Assembly: GCA_039029135.1 (NCBI GenBank)
Contig: JBCCGT010000005.1
Location: 1 to 64,000, forward strand
Source of the DNA: JALZVT01 sp039029135
GTDB taxonomy: Bacteria > Pseudomonadota > Gammaproteobacteria > Pseudomonadales > Azotimanducaceae
Direction: 5' to 3'
Length of the DNA stretch: 64,000 bases
In this document: positions 34,133 through 42,720 of the stretch, in pieces
Numbering within the stretch: position 1 is the stretch's first letter
Layout of the letters: every line of letters begins with the position of its first letter
Notes under the pieces: generated by a model
Told to the model about the DNA's origin: nothing
The model's database searches: none
What the model saw: only the letters and a program-made list of their open reading frames with translations
Position numbers and translations under genes: made by a program

Positions 34133-35149
34133 ATGGGGACGACTGCGTCACTGCAGGGGCCGCCGCCGCGCGTTGCGAACACCGGCGGAGACGCCGGTAG
34201 AGAAGCCGGTAGAGAGGCCGGTGACAGGCGCGTTCGCGGCGGCGCGGCTGTGCCCGCTCGGCACGATGGCGGAGGAAACTCTCCGGCCGCCGCGCCCGCG
34301 CGGGCCAATCCGAAGCCGCGTGTTTCCGTGTCGAGCAGGCTCTATCTGGTCGGGTTGCTGGCGGTTCTCGCTATCGCCTGGCGCTACCGCGAACTGGCGC
34401 TTTGGGACGCCGAGTCTCTGCTTGGCTATGCGCTCGGCCTGGGCGCCGCGCTCTGCGTCGTCCTGCTCTTGGTCTACCCACTGCGTAAGCGCATGCGCTG
34501 GCTCGCGCGACTGGGCCCGACGCCGAAGTGGTTTCGCGCCCACATGTTGTTCGGCGTGACGGCGCCGGCGCTTGCGCTGTTGCATTGCAACTTCACGCTC
34601 GGTTCCTTCAACAGTCGCCTGGCGCTGCTGTCGGTTTTGCTTGTAGCCGGCAGCGGGCTGGTGGGACGCGTGCTGTATCGCGGCGTCAATCAGCAGCTAC
34701 GCGATAAGCGCGCGGAGCTGCGACGCCTGCGCGACGCCCTCGCCAAGAGCGGTGCCGGCCGCTCGGTGAGTTTTTTGCGCGAGCTGGGCGATCAGCTGCG
34801 AGGCGTCGACGAGCGTCTGCTGGGCAAGCACAGTAGCCTGTCTGCCAGCGTTCGGTGTCTGTTCGAATTGCCGCGGCGGCTGCCGCAGGAGCGCAAGGCG
34901 CTGCTCGACGAGGCCTGGCGGCTGCTGAACGAGCGCGACCGCAAACAGCGATTCGCCGGACGCCACAAGCGCGCCGTGTTTCAGTCCCTGGAAGACTATA
35001 TCGACGCGCACTGTCTCCGGCTGGCCGCGCTTGTGCGCGCACAGCTCTTCGAGCGGCTGTTCGCGCTGTGGCACGTGATCCATCTGCCGTTTTTTGTGCT
35101 GCTGGTGCTGACCCTGATCGTGCATGTGCTGGCGGTGCAGCTTTACTGA
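34133..35149 (+). CDS. Membrane protein with two His-X13-His helices (di-heme b type)
   Basis: About 338 residues with four or more membrane helices. Two helices carry His pairs spaced exactly as in the ferric-reductase/NADPH-oxidase transmembrane domain: FRAH-X13-HCNF and VIH-X13-HVLA (H-X13-H each), able to hold two b hemes stacked across the membrane. Between them lies a charged, helical cytoplasmic or periplasmic segment of about 110 residues (RDKRAELRRLRDALAK, RLPQERKALLDEAWRLLNERD). No flavin or NAD domain follows. The start is uncertain: the ATG at 34133 includes a Gly/Arg-rich tail with an AGRE repeat; GTG codons near 34327 are alternatives. The stop overlaps the 21-heme gene by one base, so the two are translationally coupled. 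Confidence 0.72.
   Translation: MGTTASLQGPPPRVANTGGDAGREAGREAGDRRVRGGAAVPARHDGGGNSPAAAPARANPKPRVSVSSRLYLVGLLAVLAIAWRYRELALWDAESLLGYALGLGAALCVVLLLVYPLRKRMRWLARLGPTPKWFRAHMLFGVTAPALALLHCNFTLGSFNSRLALLSVLLVAGSGLVGRVLYRGVNQQLRDKRAELRRLRDALAKSGAGRSVSFLRELGDQLRGVDERLLGKHSSLSASVRCLFELPRRLPQERKALLDEAWRLLNERDRKQRFAGRHKRAVFQSLEDYIDAHCLRLAALVRAQLFERLFALWHVIHLPFFVLLVLTLIVHVLAVQLY
34193..34228 (+). repeat. Short 12-base tandem repeat
   Basis: Three units, GCCGGTAGAGAA, GCCGGTAGAGAG and GCCGGTGACAGG, in the N-terminal coding part of the di-heme b gene, giving AGREAGREAGDR. Either a flexible tail or, if the true start lies downstream, a repeat in the leader. Confidence 0.6.
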
Positions 35150-36828
35150 TGTCGCTCGCCGGCGAACATCGCCGCAGCGTCGTTGGCGCTGTGCAGCGCG
35201 GTGTACTCCTGGCCACGATCCTCGTGGCGCTGTGCGCAGGGCGGGCCAGCGCCGCGAGTCTCGAGAGTCTGGTGTCGCCCGGCGATCTGTCCGCGGCGCA
35301 CAGCGACCTGGCGTCGAACTGTGCCGCCTGTCATTCCCCGTTCGAGGCCACGCCGGAGCGCAAGCTTTGCGTCGCCTGTCACGAGGCGGTTGGCGTGGAT
35401 CTGCGTGACGCGCTCGGTCTGCACGGACGGCATCCGGCGATGGCGGAGCAGGATGACGCGCGCTCCTGTCGCGCGTGTCACACAGAGCACGAAGGGCTCG
35501 ACGCGGTTACGCTGCGCCACGAGTTCGACCGCGCGCAGCACCAGTTCACCGACTACCCGCTGGCCGGCGCGCATCGCGAGCTGGCCTGCGAGTCCTGCCA
35601 CGCGCCTGCCGCGCCGAAACGCGCGGCGCCGACCGCCTGCGTCGGCTGCCACGCCCAGGACGACGCGCACGGCGGTCTGTTGGGAACCGAGTGCGAGAGT
35701 TGCCACGGCGAGTCGAGCTGGTCGGCGCACCGCTTCGATCACGCGCAAACCGGCTTTGCGATCACCGGTGCGCACCGGGCGCTGACCTGCGAGGGCTGTC
35801 ACTCGTCGGCTGACTTCTCCACGCCCGGAAAGACCTGCGTTTCGTGCCACGCGCAGGACGATGTGCACGCCGGCGCGCTCGGCAGCCGCTGCGAAAGCTG
35901 TCACGGCACGGCGACCTGGTCGCCGAAGCGGATCGATCATTCGCGCTTCGGCGGCTTCGCCCTCGACGGCGGGCATGCGCAGCCCTGCGCGAGCTGTCAC
36001 GTGAACCCCGAGCCGCTGGCCGGCAGCACCTGCCTGAGCTGCCACGCCGACGACGATATACACGCCGGCAACAACGGCACGGCCTGCGCGAGCTGCCACG
36101 GCGTTGCGAGCTGGCAGCCGCTGCCCTTCGATCACGTCGCCAGGACCGGTTTCGCGCTTGCCGGAGCCCACGCCGAGCTTGCCTGCACGACCTGCCACGT
36201 CGGTCGGATAGATACCGCGCTGCCGCGCGAGTGCGCGGGCTGCCATGCGGAAGATCCGCACGCCGGCCAGCTCGGCGCGCTCTGCGCTACCTGCCACGGC
36301 CAGTTCACCTGGCTCGACGACCTGCGTTTCGATCATCAGTTCGCCGAGTTTCCGCTGCACGGCGCGCACACAGAGCTTGAGTGTTCATCGTGCCACGCGA
36401 GTGCGCGTTTCCACGACGCGGGAGCCGAGTGCGCCGCCTGTCACGCGCAGGACGATCCGCACGTTGGCGGCGCGCAGCAGAGCTTCGGAGCGGACTGCGG
36501 CTCCTGCCACGAGGCGCGCGACTGGCTGGCCGTCGAATTCGAGCACGCCGCGCAGACCGGCTTTGCGCTGGTCGGCGCGCACGCGTCGCTGACCTGCGAG
36601 AGCTGTCACGCGGGTGCCAGCCTGCTGCGCGCGGAAGCCGCAGACGACTGCGCGCACTGCCACGCGGCGCGGGATCCGCACGCGGGTGAGTTCGGCGGCG
36701 ACTGCGCCCAGTGTCACAGCACGCGGGCGTTCCTGCCGGCGCGAGGCCTGCAAATCCTCTTGGCGCCTTCGCCTGCGCTGTCGCCTTCGCGCTCATCTTC
36801 GACAGGCGCTGAGGAGCGCTCGCCGTGA
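35149..36828 (+). CDS. 21-heme periplasmic c-type cytochrome with six three-heme repeats
   Basis: 559 residues with a signal peptide (cleavage near ASAASL, about 34). I count 21 CxxCH motifs: three in the N-terminal part and then six tandem units of 65-70 residues, each with three. A unit reads roughly GAH-x-L-x-CESCH, CxxCHAQDDxHAG, CESCHGxxxW and FDHxxTGFAL; the extra His residues can be distal ligands. This is the cytochrome-c3/doubled-CxxCH style. The end is unusual: after the last motif comes a Pro/Ser-rich tail (LAPSPALSPSRSSSTGA) with no family look. Coupled at both ends (1-base and 4-base overlaps). It should carry electrons over a long distance in the periplasm. Confidence 0.88.
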   Translation: MSLAGEHRRSVVGAVQRGVLLATILVALCAGRASAASLESLVSPGDLSAAHSDLASNCAACHSPFEATPERKLCVACHEAVGVDLRDALGLHGRHPAMAEQDDARSCRACHTEHEGLDAVTLRHEFDRAQHQFTDYPLAGAHRELACESCHAPAAPKRAAPTACVGCHAQDDAHGGLLGTECESCHGESSWSAHRFDHAQTGFAITGAHRALTCEGCHSSADFSTPGKTCVSCHAQDDVHAGALGSRCESCHGTATWSPKRIDHSRFGGFALDGGHAQPCASCHVNPEPLAGSTCLSCHADDDIHAGNNGTACASCHGVASWQPLPFDHVARTGFALAGAHAELACTTCHVGRIDTALPRECAGCHAEDPHAGQLGALCATCHGQFTWLDDLRFDHQFAEFPLHGAHTELECSSCHASARFHDAGAECAACHAQDDPHVGGAQQSFGADCGSCHEARDWLAVEFEHAAQTGFALVGAHASLTCESCHAGASLLRAEAADDCAHCHAARDPHAGEFGGDCAQCHSTRAFLPARGLQILLAPSPALSPSRSSSTGAEERSP

Positions 36829-37382
36829 GGCCGCTCGTCGTCGCCCTGTTGCTGTGTGCGTCGCCGCTGCTGGTGGCCGAGACCGCGGGCTTCGATCACT
36901 TCTCGACCGGCTTCGATCTGCGTGGCGGCCACGCGCGCGCCGCGTGCTCGGACTGCCACGCCGGCGGCGGCGTGAGCGCGCCGCGACGCTGCGCGGACTG
37001 CCACGGCGCGTTCGCTGCGGCACGCTCCACGCCGCAGCCGAGCTGGCATCTGAATGTCACGGACCGCTGCGAGAGCTGTCACAGCGAAACCGCGTGGCGC
37101 GCCGTGCCGCGTGTCGATCATCTCGAGACCCTGGGCGCGTGCTCCGCCTGCCACGACGGCGTCAGCGCGCGCGGCCAGCATCCGCTGCACCTGCCGACGA
37201 CCGCCGACTGCGGCAACTGCCATCGCACTCGCGCGTTTGCGGGCGCGCGCTTCTCGCACGTGGGGCTGAACGGTACCTGCATGAGCTGCCACAACGGCGT
37301 GTTTGCCCGCGGTCAGTCCGTCGATCACATACCGACGACGGCCGACTGCGGGACCTGCCACAACACGAGGTCTTTCCGATGA
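36825..37382 (+). CDS. Seven-heme c-type cytochrome
   Basis: 185 residues from a GTG that overlaps the previous stop by 4 bases. A signal peptide (VVALLLCASPLLVAE) is followed by FDHFSTGFDLRGGHARAACSDCH, the same repeat style as the 21-heme protein, so the two are related. Seven CxxCH motifs are present (CSDCH, CADCH, CESCH, CSACH, CGNCH, CMSCH, CGTCH). The later ones lie in HIPTTADCGxCHxTRxF repeats. Likely a small electron shuttle or the segment that docks with the outer-membrane protein encoded next. Confidence 0.88.
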   Translation: MRPLVVALLLCASPLLVAETAGFDHFSTGFDLRGGHARAACSDCHAGGGVSAPRRCADCHGAFAAARSTPQPSWHLNVTDRCESCHSETAWRAVPRVDHLETLGACSACHDGVSARGQHPLHLPTTADCGNCHRTRAFAGARFSHVGLNGTCMSCHNGVFARGQSVDHIPTTADCGTCHNTRSFR

Positions 37383-39049
37383 GACGCTTGGTGTTCGCGC
37401 TGTGCGCGTGCTGCTGTCTTGTGCCGGCGGCGAGCGCCGAGGAGGCGGTCGAGCCGGTGACGCAGGCCCGCGAGCTGCTGCTCGATGATCGGCCGCAGGA
37501 GGCGATCGACCTCCTACAGGCGATGCTTAGCGATGCGCAGCTGTCGGCCGACCGGCGAGCCGCGGCGCTCGAATATCTGGGCGTCGCCTCGGAACGCTTG
37601 CCCGATCGACCGCGAGCGCGCGCCTTCTACGAGCGCTATCTGGCTGAGCATCCGAACGCATCGGGCGCGACGCGCGTGCGTCAGCGGCTGCGCTCGCTGC
37701 TGGAACTCGCGCCCCTGGCGGCGTCGGCGTTGCCCGCGCGCCGCCTGCAGATCGACGCGTCGATCGGTCAGGACTACTGGCGCGACCGCTGGCTGCTGGC
37801 CGACATCGATGAGGTCAGCGCCAATTCCGGTCTGCTGTCGAACCTGTTCGTGGCGGCGCGCTATGAGGCGCGCGATGTTGCTGTCGGCGCGCGATTGAAT
37901 CTCGATCATCTGCTGACGCTCGACGCCATCGCCGCGCGGACGGACGCTAGGTCTACCGAGTGGCGCGCTTCGGAAGCCTACCTCGAGGTCGGCGAGCTGA
38001 CCGGCCGCTGGCAGGTGCGGGCCGGGCGTCAGAGTAGCTACCGAGACGGCGTCCAGGGCCGCTTCAGCGGCGTCGCAGCGAGCTATCGATTTCGCGAGGG
38101 ACTGAGCGCGCGTCTCACGAGCGGTCTCGCGATCGACGGCCCGCGCTACGCGGCCGATGCGAGCAGGCCGTTCATTGCCGCCGCCGTCGACGCGACGCGG
38201 GGCCCCTTGCGCGCCAGCCTGTTTGCGTACACGGCGCGCAGCGACGGTCTGATCGATCGTCGCGGAGCGGGTGCCGAGATGGGTCTAGCCTGGCGCCGCC
38301 TGCGCGTGAGGGGATTGCTCGACTATGAGCTCGCTTACGGCGAGCTCAATGCCGCGTTCGTGCAGGCCGATCTGGTCGTCAACCAGCGACTGCGCGGCTA
38401 CGCACGCGGTCACGCCTATGCGTGGCCGCGGTACTCGGTTCGCAACGCGCTCACCGCGCGCGCGGTGCAGCCGCTGGCGACGAGGTCGCTGGATGCACTG
38501 GATGCGCTCTACAGCGATGCGGAGATTCGCGCGCTCGCGCGCGCGAACACGGGCGATGCGCGCGCGCTGCAGGGCGGCTTGACCTGGCGGGTCAGTCAGC
38601 GACACACGCTGGTGGGCGACGTGCAGTATCTGCGCCTGCTGGCCCGGCGTGACGAGGCGCCGCTCGACGAGGCGCAGCTCGTCTGGCGGCTGGACTGGAT
38701 CACCAGCGGCGTCGCGCGGCAGGGCGATCAGTGGCGGCTGAGCAGCGGCGTGCTGAACTCGCGGCGTGCCGACGAGGTTTTCGTCAGCCTGCAGTCGCGG
38801 CTGCCGCTGCCGCTCGGTATGCGCGCCGGACCGACGCTCGACGCGCGCTATCGGCTGCGCGGCACCGCAACGCGCGAGGCGACGCGGCTGGTGCCCGGGC
38901 TGCGAGTGGACTGGCGCGCCCGGCGCCTGTTCGTGCGCCTGGAGGTAAAGCGCGACTGGCGCTGGCTCGAACCGCTCGACGCGCTGCCCGGCGTGACCGA
39001 AGAGACGCGGGGCTGGAGCGCGCTGCTGTCATGGCGGCTGGACACATGA
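37379..39049 (+). CDS. Outer-membrane protein: TPR domain plus beta-barrel
   Basis: 556 residues, start overlapping the 7-heme stop by 4 bases. A signal peptide ends at PAASAEE (about 21). Residues about 30-110 form TPR-like helices (AREL, QEAIDLLQAML, AALEYLGVASERL, ARAFYERYLAEHP). The remaining about 430 are alternating-strand barrel sequence (RLQIDASIGQDYWRDRW, VAARYEARDVAVGARLNLDHL, RWQVRAGRQSSYRDG) ending in the aromatic-containing strand SALLSWRLDT. In MtrCAB/PioAB-type conduits an outer-membrane barrel sheathes a multiheme cytochrome; this could be the analogue, but I see no MtrB/PioB sequence match. Confidence 0.75.
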   Translation: MRRLVFALCACCCLVPAASAEEAVEPVTQARELLLDDRPQEAIDLLQAMLSDAQLSADRRAAALEYLGVASERLPDRPRARAFYERYLAEHPNASGATRVRQRLRSLLELAPLAASALPARRLQIDASIGQDYWRDRWLLADIDEVSANSGLLSNLFVAARYEARDVAVGARLNLDHLLTLDAIAARTDARSTEWRASEAYLEVGELTGRWQVRAGRQSSYRDGVQGRFSGVAASYRFREGLSARLTSGLAIDGPRYAADASRPFIAAAVDATRGPLRASLFAYTARSDGLIDRRGAGAEMGLAWRRLRVRGLLDYELAYGELNAAFVQADLVVNQRLRGYARGHAYAWPRYSVRNALTARAVQPLATRSLDALDALYSDAEIRALARANTGDARALQGGLTWRVSQRHTLVGDVQYLRLLARRDEAPLDEAQLVWRLDWITSGVARQGDQWRLSSGVLNSRRADEVFVSLQSRLPLPLGMRAGPTLDARYRLRGTATREATRLVPGLRVDWRARRLFVRLEVKRDWRWLEPLDALPGVTEETRGWSALLSWRLDT

Positions 39050-39675
39050 TGCGCCGGTGGCTACCCGTCGCAATGATCGTCGCGTGGGCGGCGACCGGCT
39101 GTCGCAGCGCGGGGGAACCCGAGCTGTCGCTCGCGACGCCCCTACGCACGCCGGTGGTCTTCCAGCACGGTCGGCGCGGCGTCGACGCGCATGGCGCCGA
39201 CTTTGTCTATCTGATCCCGATCTCGGTGGGCTCGGCCAGCGACCATCGTCTGCTGCTATGGCTGGGCGAGGCCAGCACGGTGTCGCGCCAGCTTTCGTCT
39301 CCGCATGCCCCGGAGGTCGGGGCGCGGCGCGTGCGTATCCTGCTCGACGACGACACCATCGAACTCGGCGTCGAGCCGTGGCAGGGGGACGAGCTGTGGA
39401 TAGACAGCAACTTTCCCGTGCGACGCCGGCTGTTGACGGACCGCTGGGTGGCGCCGCTCGACGCGGCCGTGTTCGCGCGCATCGGCGCCGCGGAACGAAT
39501 GGCCGTCGCGTTCGGATCGGAGGAGATCGGCGTGCAGACCTATCGCCACTGGTCCGGTCGCTGGCAGGACTGGGCGATCTCGACGCGCGAGTCCGAGGTG
39601 CGGCTTGAGGCCGAGGCGCTCCGCCGCCCGCTGCTACCGCCGGCCATCGATCCGCCGTCGCCGCGCGGGCAGTAG
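39046..39675 (+). CDS. Small lipoprotein, last gene of the multiheme operon
   Basis: 209 residues, start overlapping the barrel-protein stop by 4 bases. The signal ends in WAATGC (Cys about 19), a lipobox-like site. The mature part is beta-rich (FVYLIPISVGSASDHRLLLWLGEAS, RVRILLDDDTIELGVEPW, MAVAFGSEEIGV) with no CxxCH and no recognised family. Position suggests a structural or assembly partner of the barrel protein. Confidence 0.72.
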   Translation: MMRRWLPVAMIVAWAATGCRSAGEPELSLATPLRTPVVFQHGRRGVDAHGADFVYLIPISVGSASDHRLLLWLGEASTVSRQLSSPHAPEVGARRVRILLDDDTIELGVEPWQGDELWIDSNFPVRRRLLTDRWVAPLDAAVFARIGAAERMAVAFGSEEIGVQTYRHWSGRWQDWAISTRESEVRLEAEALRRPLLPPAIDPPSPRGQ

Positions 39676-39744
39676 CGCGCGGCAGATTTGCGCTGCCGCC
39701 CCCTAGCTCAGACACTAGCGGTTCGCGAGCAGGGGGAACAGGCG

Positions 39745-40980
39745 ATGGAACTACCGACAGAAGGCCGAGACTGGGCGTCTCTTGAAACCGAAATGCTCGG
39801 CCGCGGCGCATCAGACGCGAAGTGGCGCGATGGCAAGACCGCCGTCTACGTGTTCAACGCGGGCGAAGACGTCGCGCGGGTCCAGAAGGCGGCCTACACG
39901 ATGTACATGTCCGAAAACGGCCTGGGACCGCTCGCCTTTCCATCGCTGAAGCGCATGGAGGAAGAGGTCATCGCCATGGGCCTGTCGGTGCTGCACGGCC
40001 CCGAGGGCGGCGTCGGCAATATCACCTCGGGTGGCACGGATTCGATCGTTATGGCCACCAAGGCCGCGCGCGACTACGCGCGGGAGCATCGCGGCGTCGA
40101 GGGTCATGCGGGCAACGTGGTCGTGCCTTACTCCGCGCATCCAGCCTTCGACAAGGCCTGCGACATGTTGGGCATCGAGCTGCGCCGCGTCCCTGTGGGC
40201 GACGACCTGCTCGCCGACGTGGCGGCGATGGACGAGGCGACGGATGCGCAGACGATCATGCTCGCGGGTTCTGCGCCCTCGTTTCCCTACGGCCTGATCG
40301 ATCCGATCACGTCGCTCGGCGAACTCGCGGCGCGGCGCGGCGTCTGGCTGCACGTCGACGCCTGCGTCGGCGGCTACATCGCGCCCTTCGTGCGCATGAA
40401 CGGCGGTGACGTGCCGCCGTTCGATTTCGAGATCGACGCGGTCATGTCGATGTCCGCGGATCTGCACAAGTACGGCTACTGCGCCAAGGGTGCGTCGAGC
40501 GTGCTGCTTCGTTCTGACGATCAGCACCGCTTCATGGGTTTCGACAACAAGGCCTGGCCGGGCGGCCGCATGATCACGCCGACGCTCGCCGGCACGCGTC
40601 CGGGCGGCGCCATCTCCGCCGCATGGGCCGTGATGAACTATCTGGGCGTCGATGGCTATCGCGAGAAACAGGGCCTAGTCACCCGTGCGCGGGAGTCCAT
40701 CGAGGCCGGCGTGCGCGCGCTCGGCTTCGAGATTCTCGGCAGACCCCAGCTCGGCATCGTGGCCTTCGCGCATCCCGAACTCGACGCGTTCGATCTGCAC
40801 GGTCAGCTATACAAGCGCGGCTGGTTCACGAGCCTGACCACTCGACCGCGCGCCCTGCACCTCATGCTGTCGCCGTTCCACGCCCAGGTGACGGACCGCT
40901 ACCTGACCGACCTCGCCGAGGCGATGGCCAGCGTCAAGTCCGGCGAGCGCAGCGGCACGCGCGAGGCGCGCTACAGTTGA
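39745..40980 (+). CDS. PLP-dependent decarboxylase/lyase family enzyme
   Basis: 411 residues of the aspartate-aminotransferase fold, group II decarboxylase/sphingosine-phosphate-lyase type. Start at the ATG at 39745 with AGGGGGAA upstream. Motifs: GNITSGGTDSIVMATKAAR (phosphate loop), HVDACVGGYIAPF (Asp contacting the PLP ring) and the Schiff-base lysine in SADLHKYGYCAKGAS. The closest general resemblance is to sphingosine-1-phosphate lyase-like bacterial proteins; the substrate is not predictable. It overlaps the following hydrolase. Confidence 0.88.
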   Translation: MELPTEGRDWASLETEMLGRGASDAKWRDGKTAVYVFNAGEDVARVQKAAYTMYMSENGLGPLAFPSLKRMEEEVIAMGLSVLHGPEGGVGNITSGGTDSIVMATKAARDYAREHRGVEGHAGNVVVPYSAHPAFDKACDMLGIELRRVPVGDDLLADVAAMDEATDAQTIMLAGSAPSFPYGLIDPITSLGELAARRGVWLHVDACVGGYIAPFVRMNGGDVPPFDFEIDAVMSMSADLHKYGYCAKGASSVLLRSDDQHRFMGFDNKAWPGGRMITPTLAGTRPGGAISAAWAVMNYLGVDGYREKQGLVTRARESIEAGVRALGFEILGRPQLGIVAFAHPELDAFDLHGQLYKRGWFTSLTTRPRALHLMLSPFHAQVTDRYLTDLAEAMASVKSGERSGTREARYS

Positions 40981-41753
40981 GCGGCGTTGCGCTGAACTTC
41001 GAAACGCGAGGCGACGCCGGCGCGCCCGCAGTCATGCTGCTGCACGGCTTCATGTCGTCGAACGCCCAGTGGCTGGCCAACGAGGCCGCGCTCGCGGCGC
41101 GGCATCGTCTCGTCATGGTCGAGCTGTGGGGGCACGGCGACTCGCCGCTGCCGCAGGATCTCGATGCGTTCAGCGTCGATGCCTATGTCGCGCAGTTCGA
41201 GGCAATCCGGCGGCAGCTCGACATATCCGAGTGGGCGCTGATCGGCCAGAGCTACGGCGCCGGTCTGGTGCTGCGCTATGCCCAGCGCTGTCCCGACGTG
41301 TGTCGACGCGTGGTGGTAACGAATTCGCGCTCCGCGTTTGGCTCGCTTGCCGCGCGCCCTGAAGGTCGGAGTGAAGACCGCGATGCCGGTAATCCGCTGG
41401 CGGGCGACTTCAACCTTCGCGACCTGCCCTATCACCCGATACACGCCCGTCGCTTTCCGGATGAGATCAAGGCGCCCATGGTCGCGGCCGCCGATCGTAT
41501 GCCGCGTGACGCGATTCGGCACGGCGGCCGGCTGGGCGCGGACCTGCACAGCGTCGCGCTGCTGGGCGAGCTGACGATGCCCGTGCTGTTGACCAACGGT
41601 CGTTACGAGAAGTCGTTTCAGGCTGATGCGGACGCGCTACGCGCACGCTATCCGGAGCTTGCCATCGTCGATCTGGAAGGCGGCCATTCGATCAACATCG
41701 AGGCGGCGGACGGTTTCGACGCGGCGGTGCTGCGGTTTTTCGGCGCCGATTGA
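40977..41753 (+). CDS. Alpha/beta-fold hydrolase
   Basis: 258 residues, starting with TTG at 40977 that overlaps the previous stop (TTGA). Motifs: VMLLHGFMSSNAQW (oxyanion-hole HG), LIGQSYGAGLVL with nucleophile Ser in GQSYG (about 97), and catalytic His in EGGHSINIE near the C-terminus. Linked by overlap to the PLP enzyme, so it may act on the same or a downstream metabolite. Confidence 0.87.
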   Translation: MSGVALNFETRGDAGAPAVMLLHGFMSSNAQWLANEAALAARHRLVMVELWGHGDSPLPQDLDAFSVDAYVAQFEAIRRQLDISEWALIGQSYGAGLVLRYAQRCPDVCRRVVVTNSRSAFGSLAARPEGRSEDRDAGNPLAGDFNLRDLPYHPIHARRFPDEIKAPMVAAADRMPRDAIRHGGRLGADLHSVALLGELTMPVLLTNGRYEKSFQADADALRARYPELAIVDLEGGHSINIEAADGFDAAVLRFFGAD

Positions 41754-41871
41754 GCACTGCTTGCCCAACGAATCGCCCTGACATGCGAGCGCGTGCGTTC
41801 GCCGCCCGTCTGCTGGCGCTTCGCCATGCGCTGCACTAGGGTCTGTCTGAGTTTCAACAAGGGGTAGGGCA

Positions 41872-42720
41872 ATGGCATTTGGCACACCGGTATTCGGCAT
41901 CACGATGTTTCCCACGGACTATTCGATTCAGCCCGTCGAGCTGGCGCGGGCGGTCGAGGAGCGCGGCTTCGCGAGCCTGTTCTTTCCGGAGCACACGCAC
42001 ATACCAGCGAGCCGGCGCACGCCGTTTCCCGGCGGCACCGATCTGCCGCGGCAGTATTGGCACACGCACGATCCGTTCGTTGCGCTGGGCGCGTGCGCGG
42101 CCGTCACGGAGAAGATCAAGCTGGGGACCGGCATCTGCCTGGTCATCGAGCGCGATCCGATCACGCTCGCGAAGGAGGTGGCATCGCTCGACATGATCTC
42201 CGGAGGCCGCTTCATCTTCGGCGTCGGCGCGGGTTGGAACGCCGAGGAAATGGAAAACCACGGTGCCAACTTCAAAGCGCGCTGGGCCATCGTGCGCGAG
42301 AAGATCCTCGCCATGAAACAGATCTGGACGGAAGAGGCGGCGGAGTTTCACGGCGAGCACGTCGACTTCGATCCGATCTGGTCGTATCCGAAACCGGTGC
42401 AGCCCGGTGGACCGCCGGTGTGGCTGGGCGCCAATTCGAAGTGGGTGTTCGATCGCGTCGCGGAATATGCAGACGGCTGGATGCCGATCGGCGGGCTGGG
42501 CTCGGGCAACATGGCGCGCATGACCGAGGCGCTGGCCGCGCGCGGACGCCGCATCGAGGATCTGGAGCTAGCGCTGTTCGGCGCGCCCCATGACCGAGAG
42601 CCGCTTGTCGGCCGCATCGAGCAGGGCTTCGATCATCTCGTGTTTACCCTGCCGAGCGAGCCCGCCGACGAGGCGTTGCCGCGGCTGGACCGACTGGCGG
42701 CACTGGTCGAGGCGCTGTAG
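41872..42720 (+). CDS. LLM-class (luciferase-like) oxidoreductase
   Basis: 282 residues, start ATG at 41872 with AAGGGGTAGGG upstream. The luciferase-like TIM barrel pattern is clear: GFASLFFPEHTHIP, KIKLGTGICLVIERDPITLAKEVASLDMISGGRFIFGVGAGWN, and WLGANSKWVFDRVAEYADGWMPIGG. Related enzymes use F420 or FMN; F420 is uncommon in gammaproteobacteria, so FMN is possible. Its 3' 88 bases overlap antisense with the end of the esterase gene. Confidence 0.9.
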   Translation: MAFGTPVFGITMFPTDYSIQPVELARAVEERGFASLFFPEHTHIPASRRTPFPGGTDLPRQYWHTHDPFVALGACAAVTEKIKLGTGICLVIERDPITLAKEVASLDMISGGRFIFGVGAGWNAEEMENHGANFKARWAIVREKILAMKQIWTEEAAEFHGEHVDFDPIWSYPKPVQPGGPPVWLGANSKWVFDRVAEYADGWMPIGGLGSGNMARMTEALAARGRRIEDLELALFGAPHDREPLVGRIEQGFDHLVFTLPSEPADEALPRLDRLAALVEAL

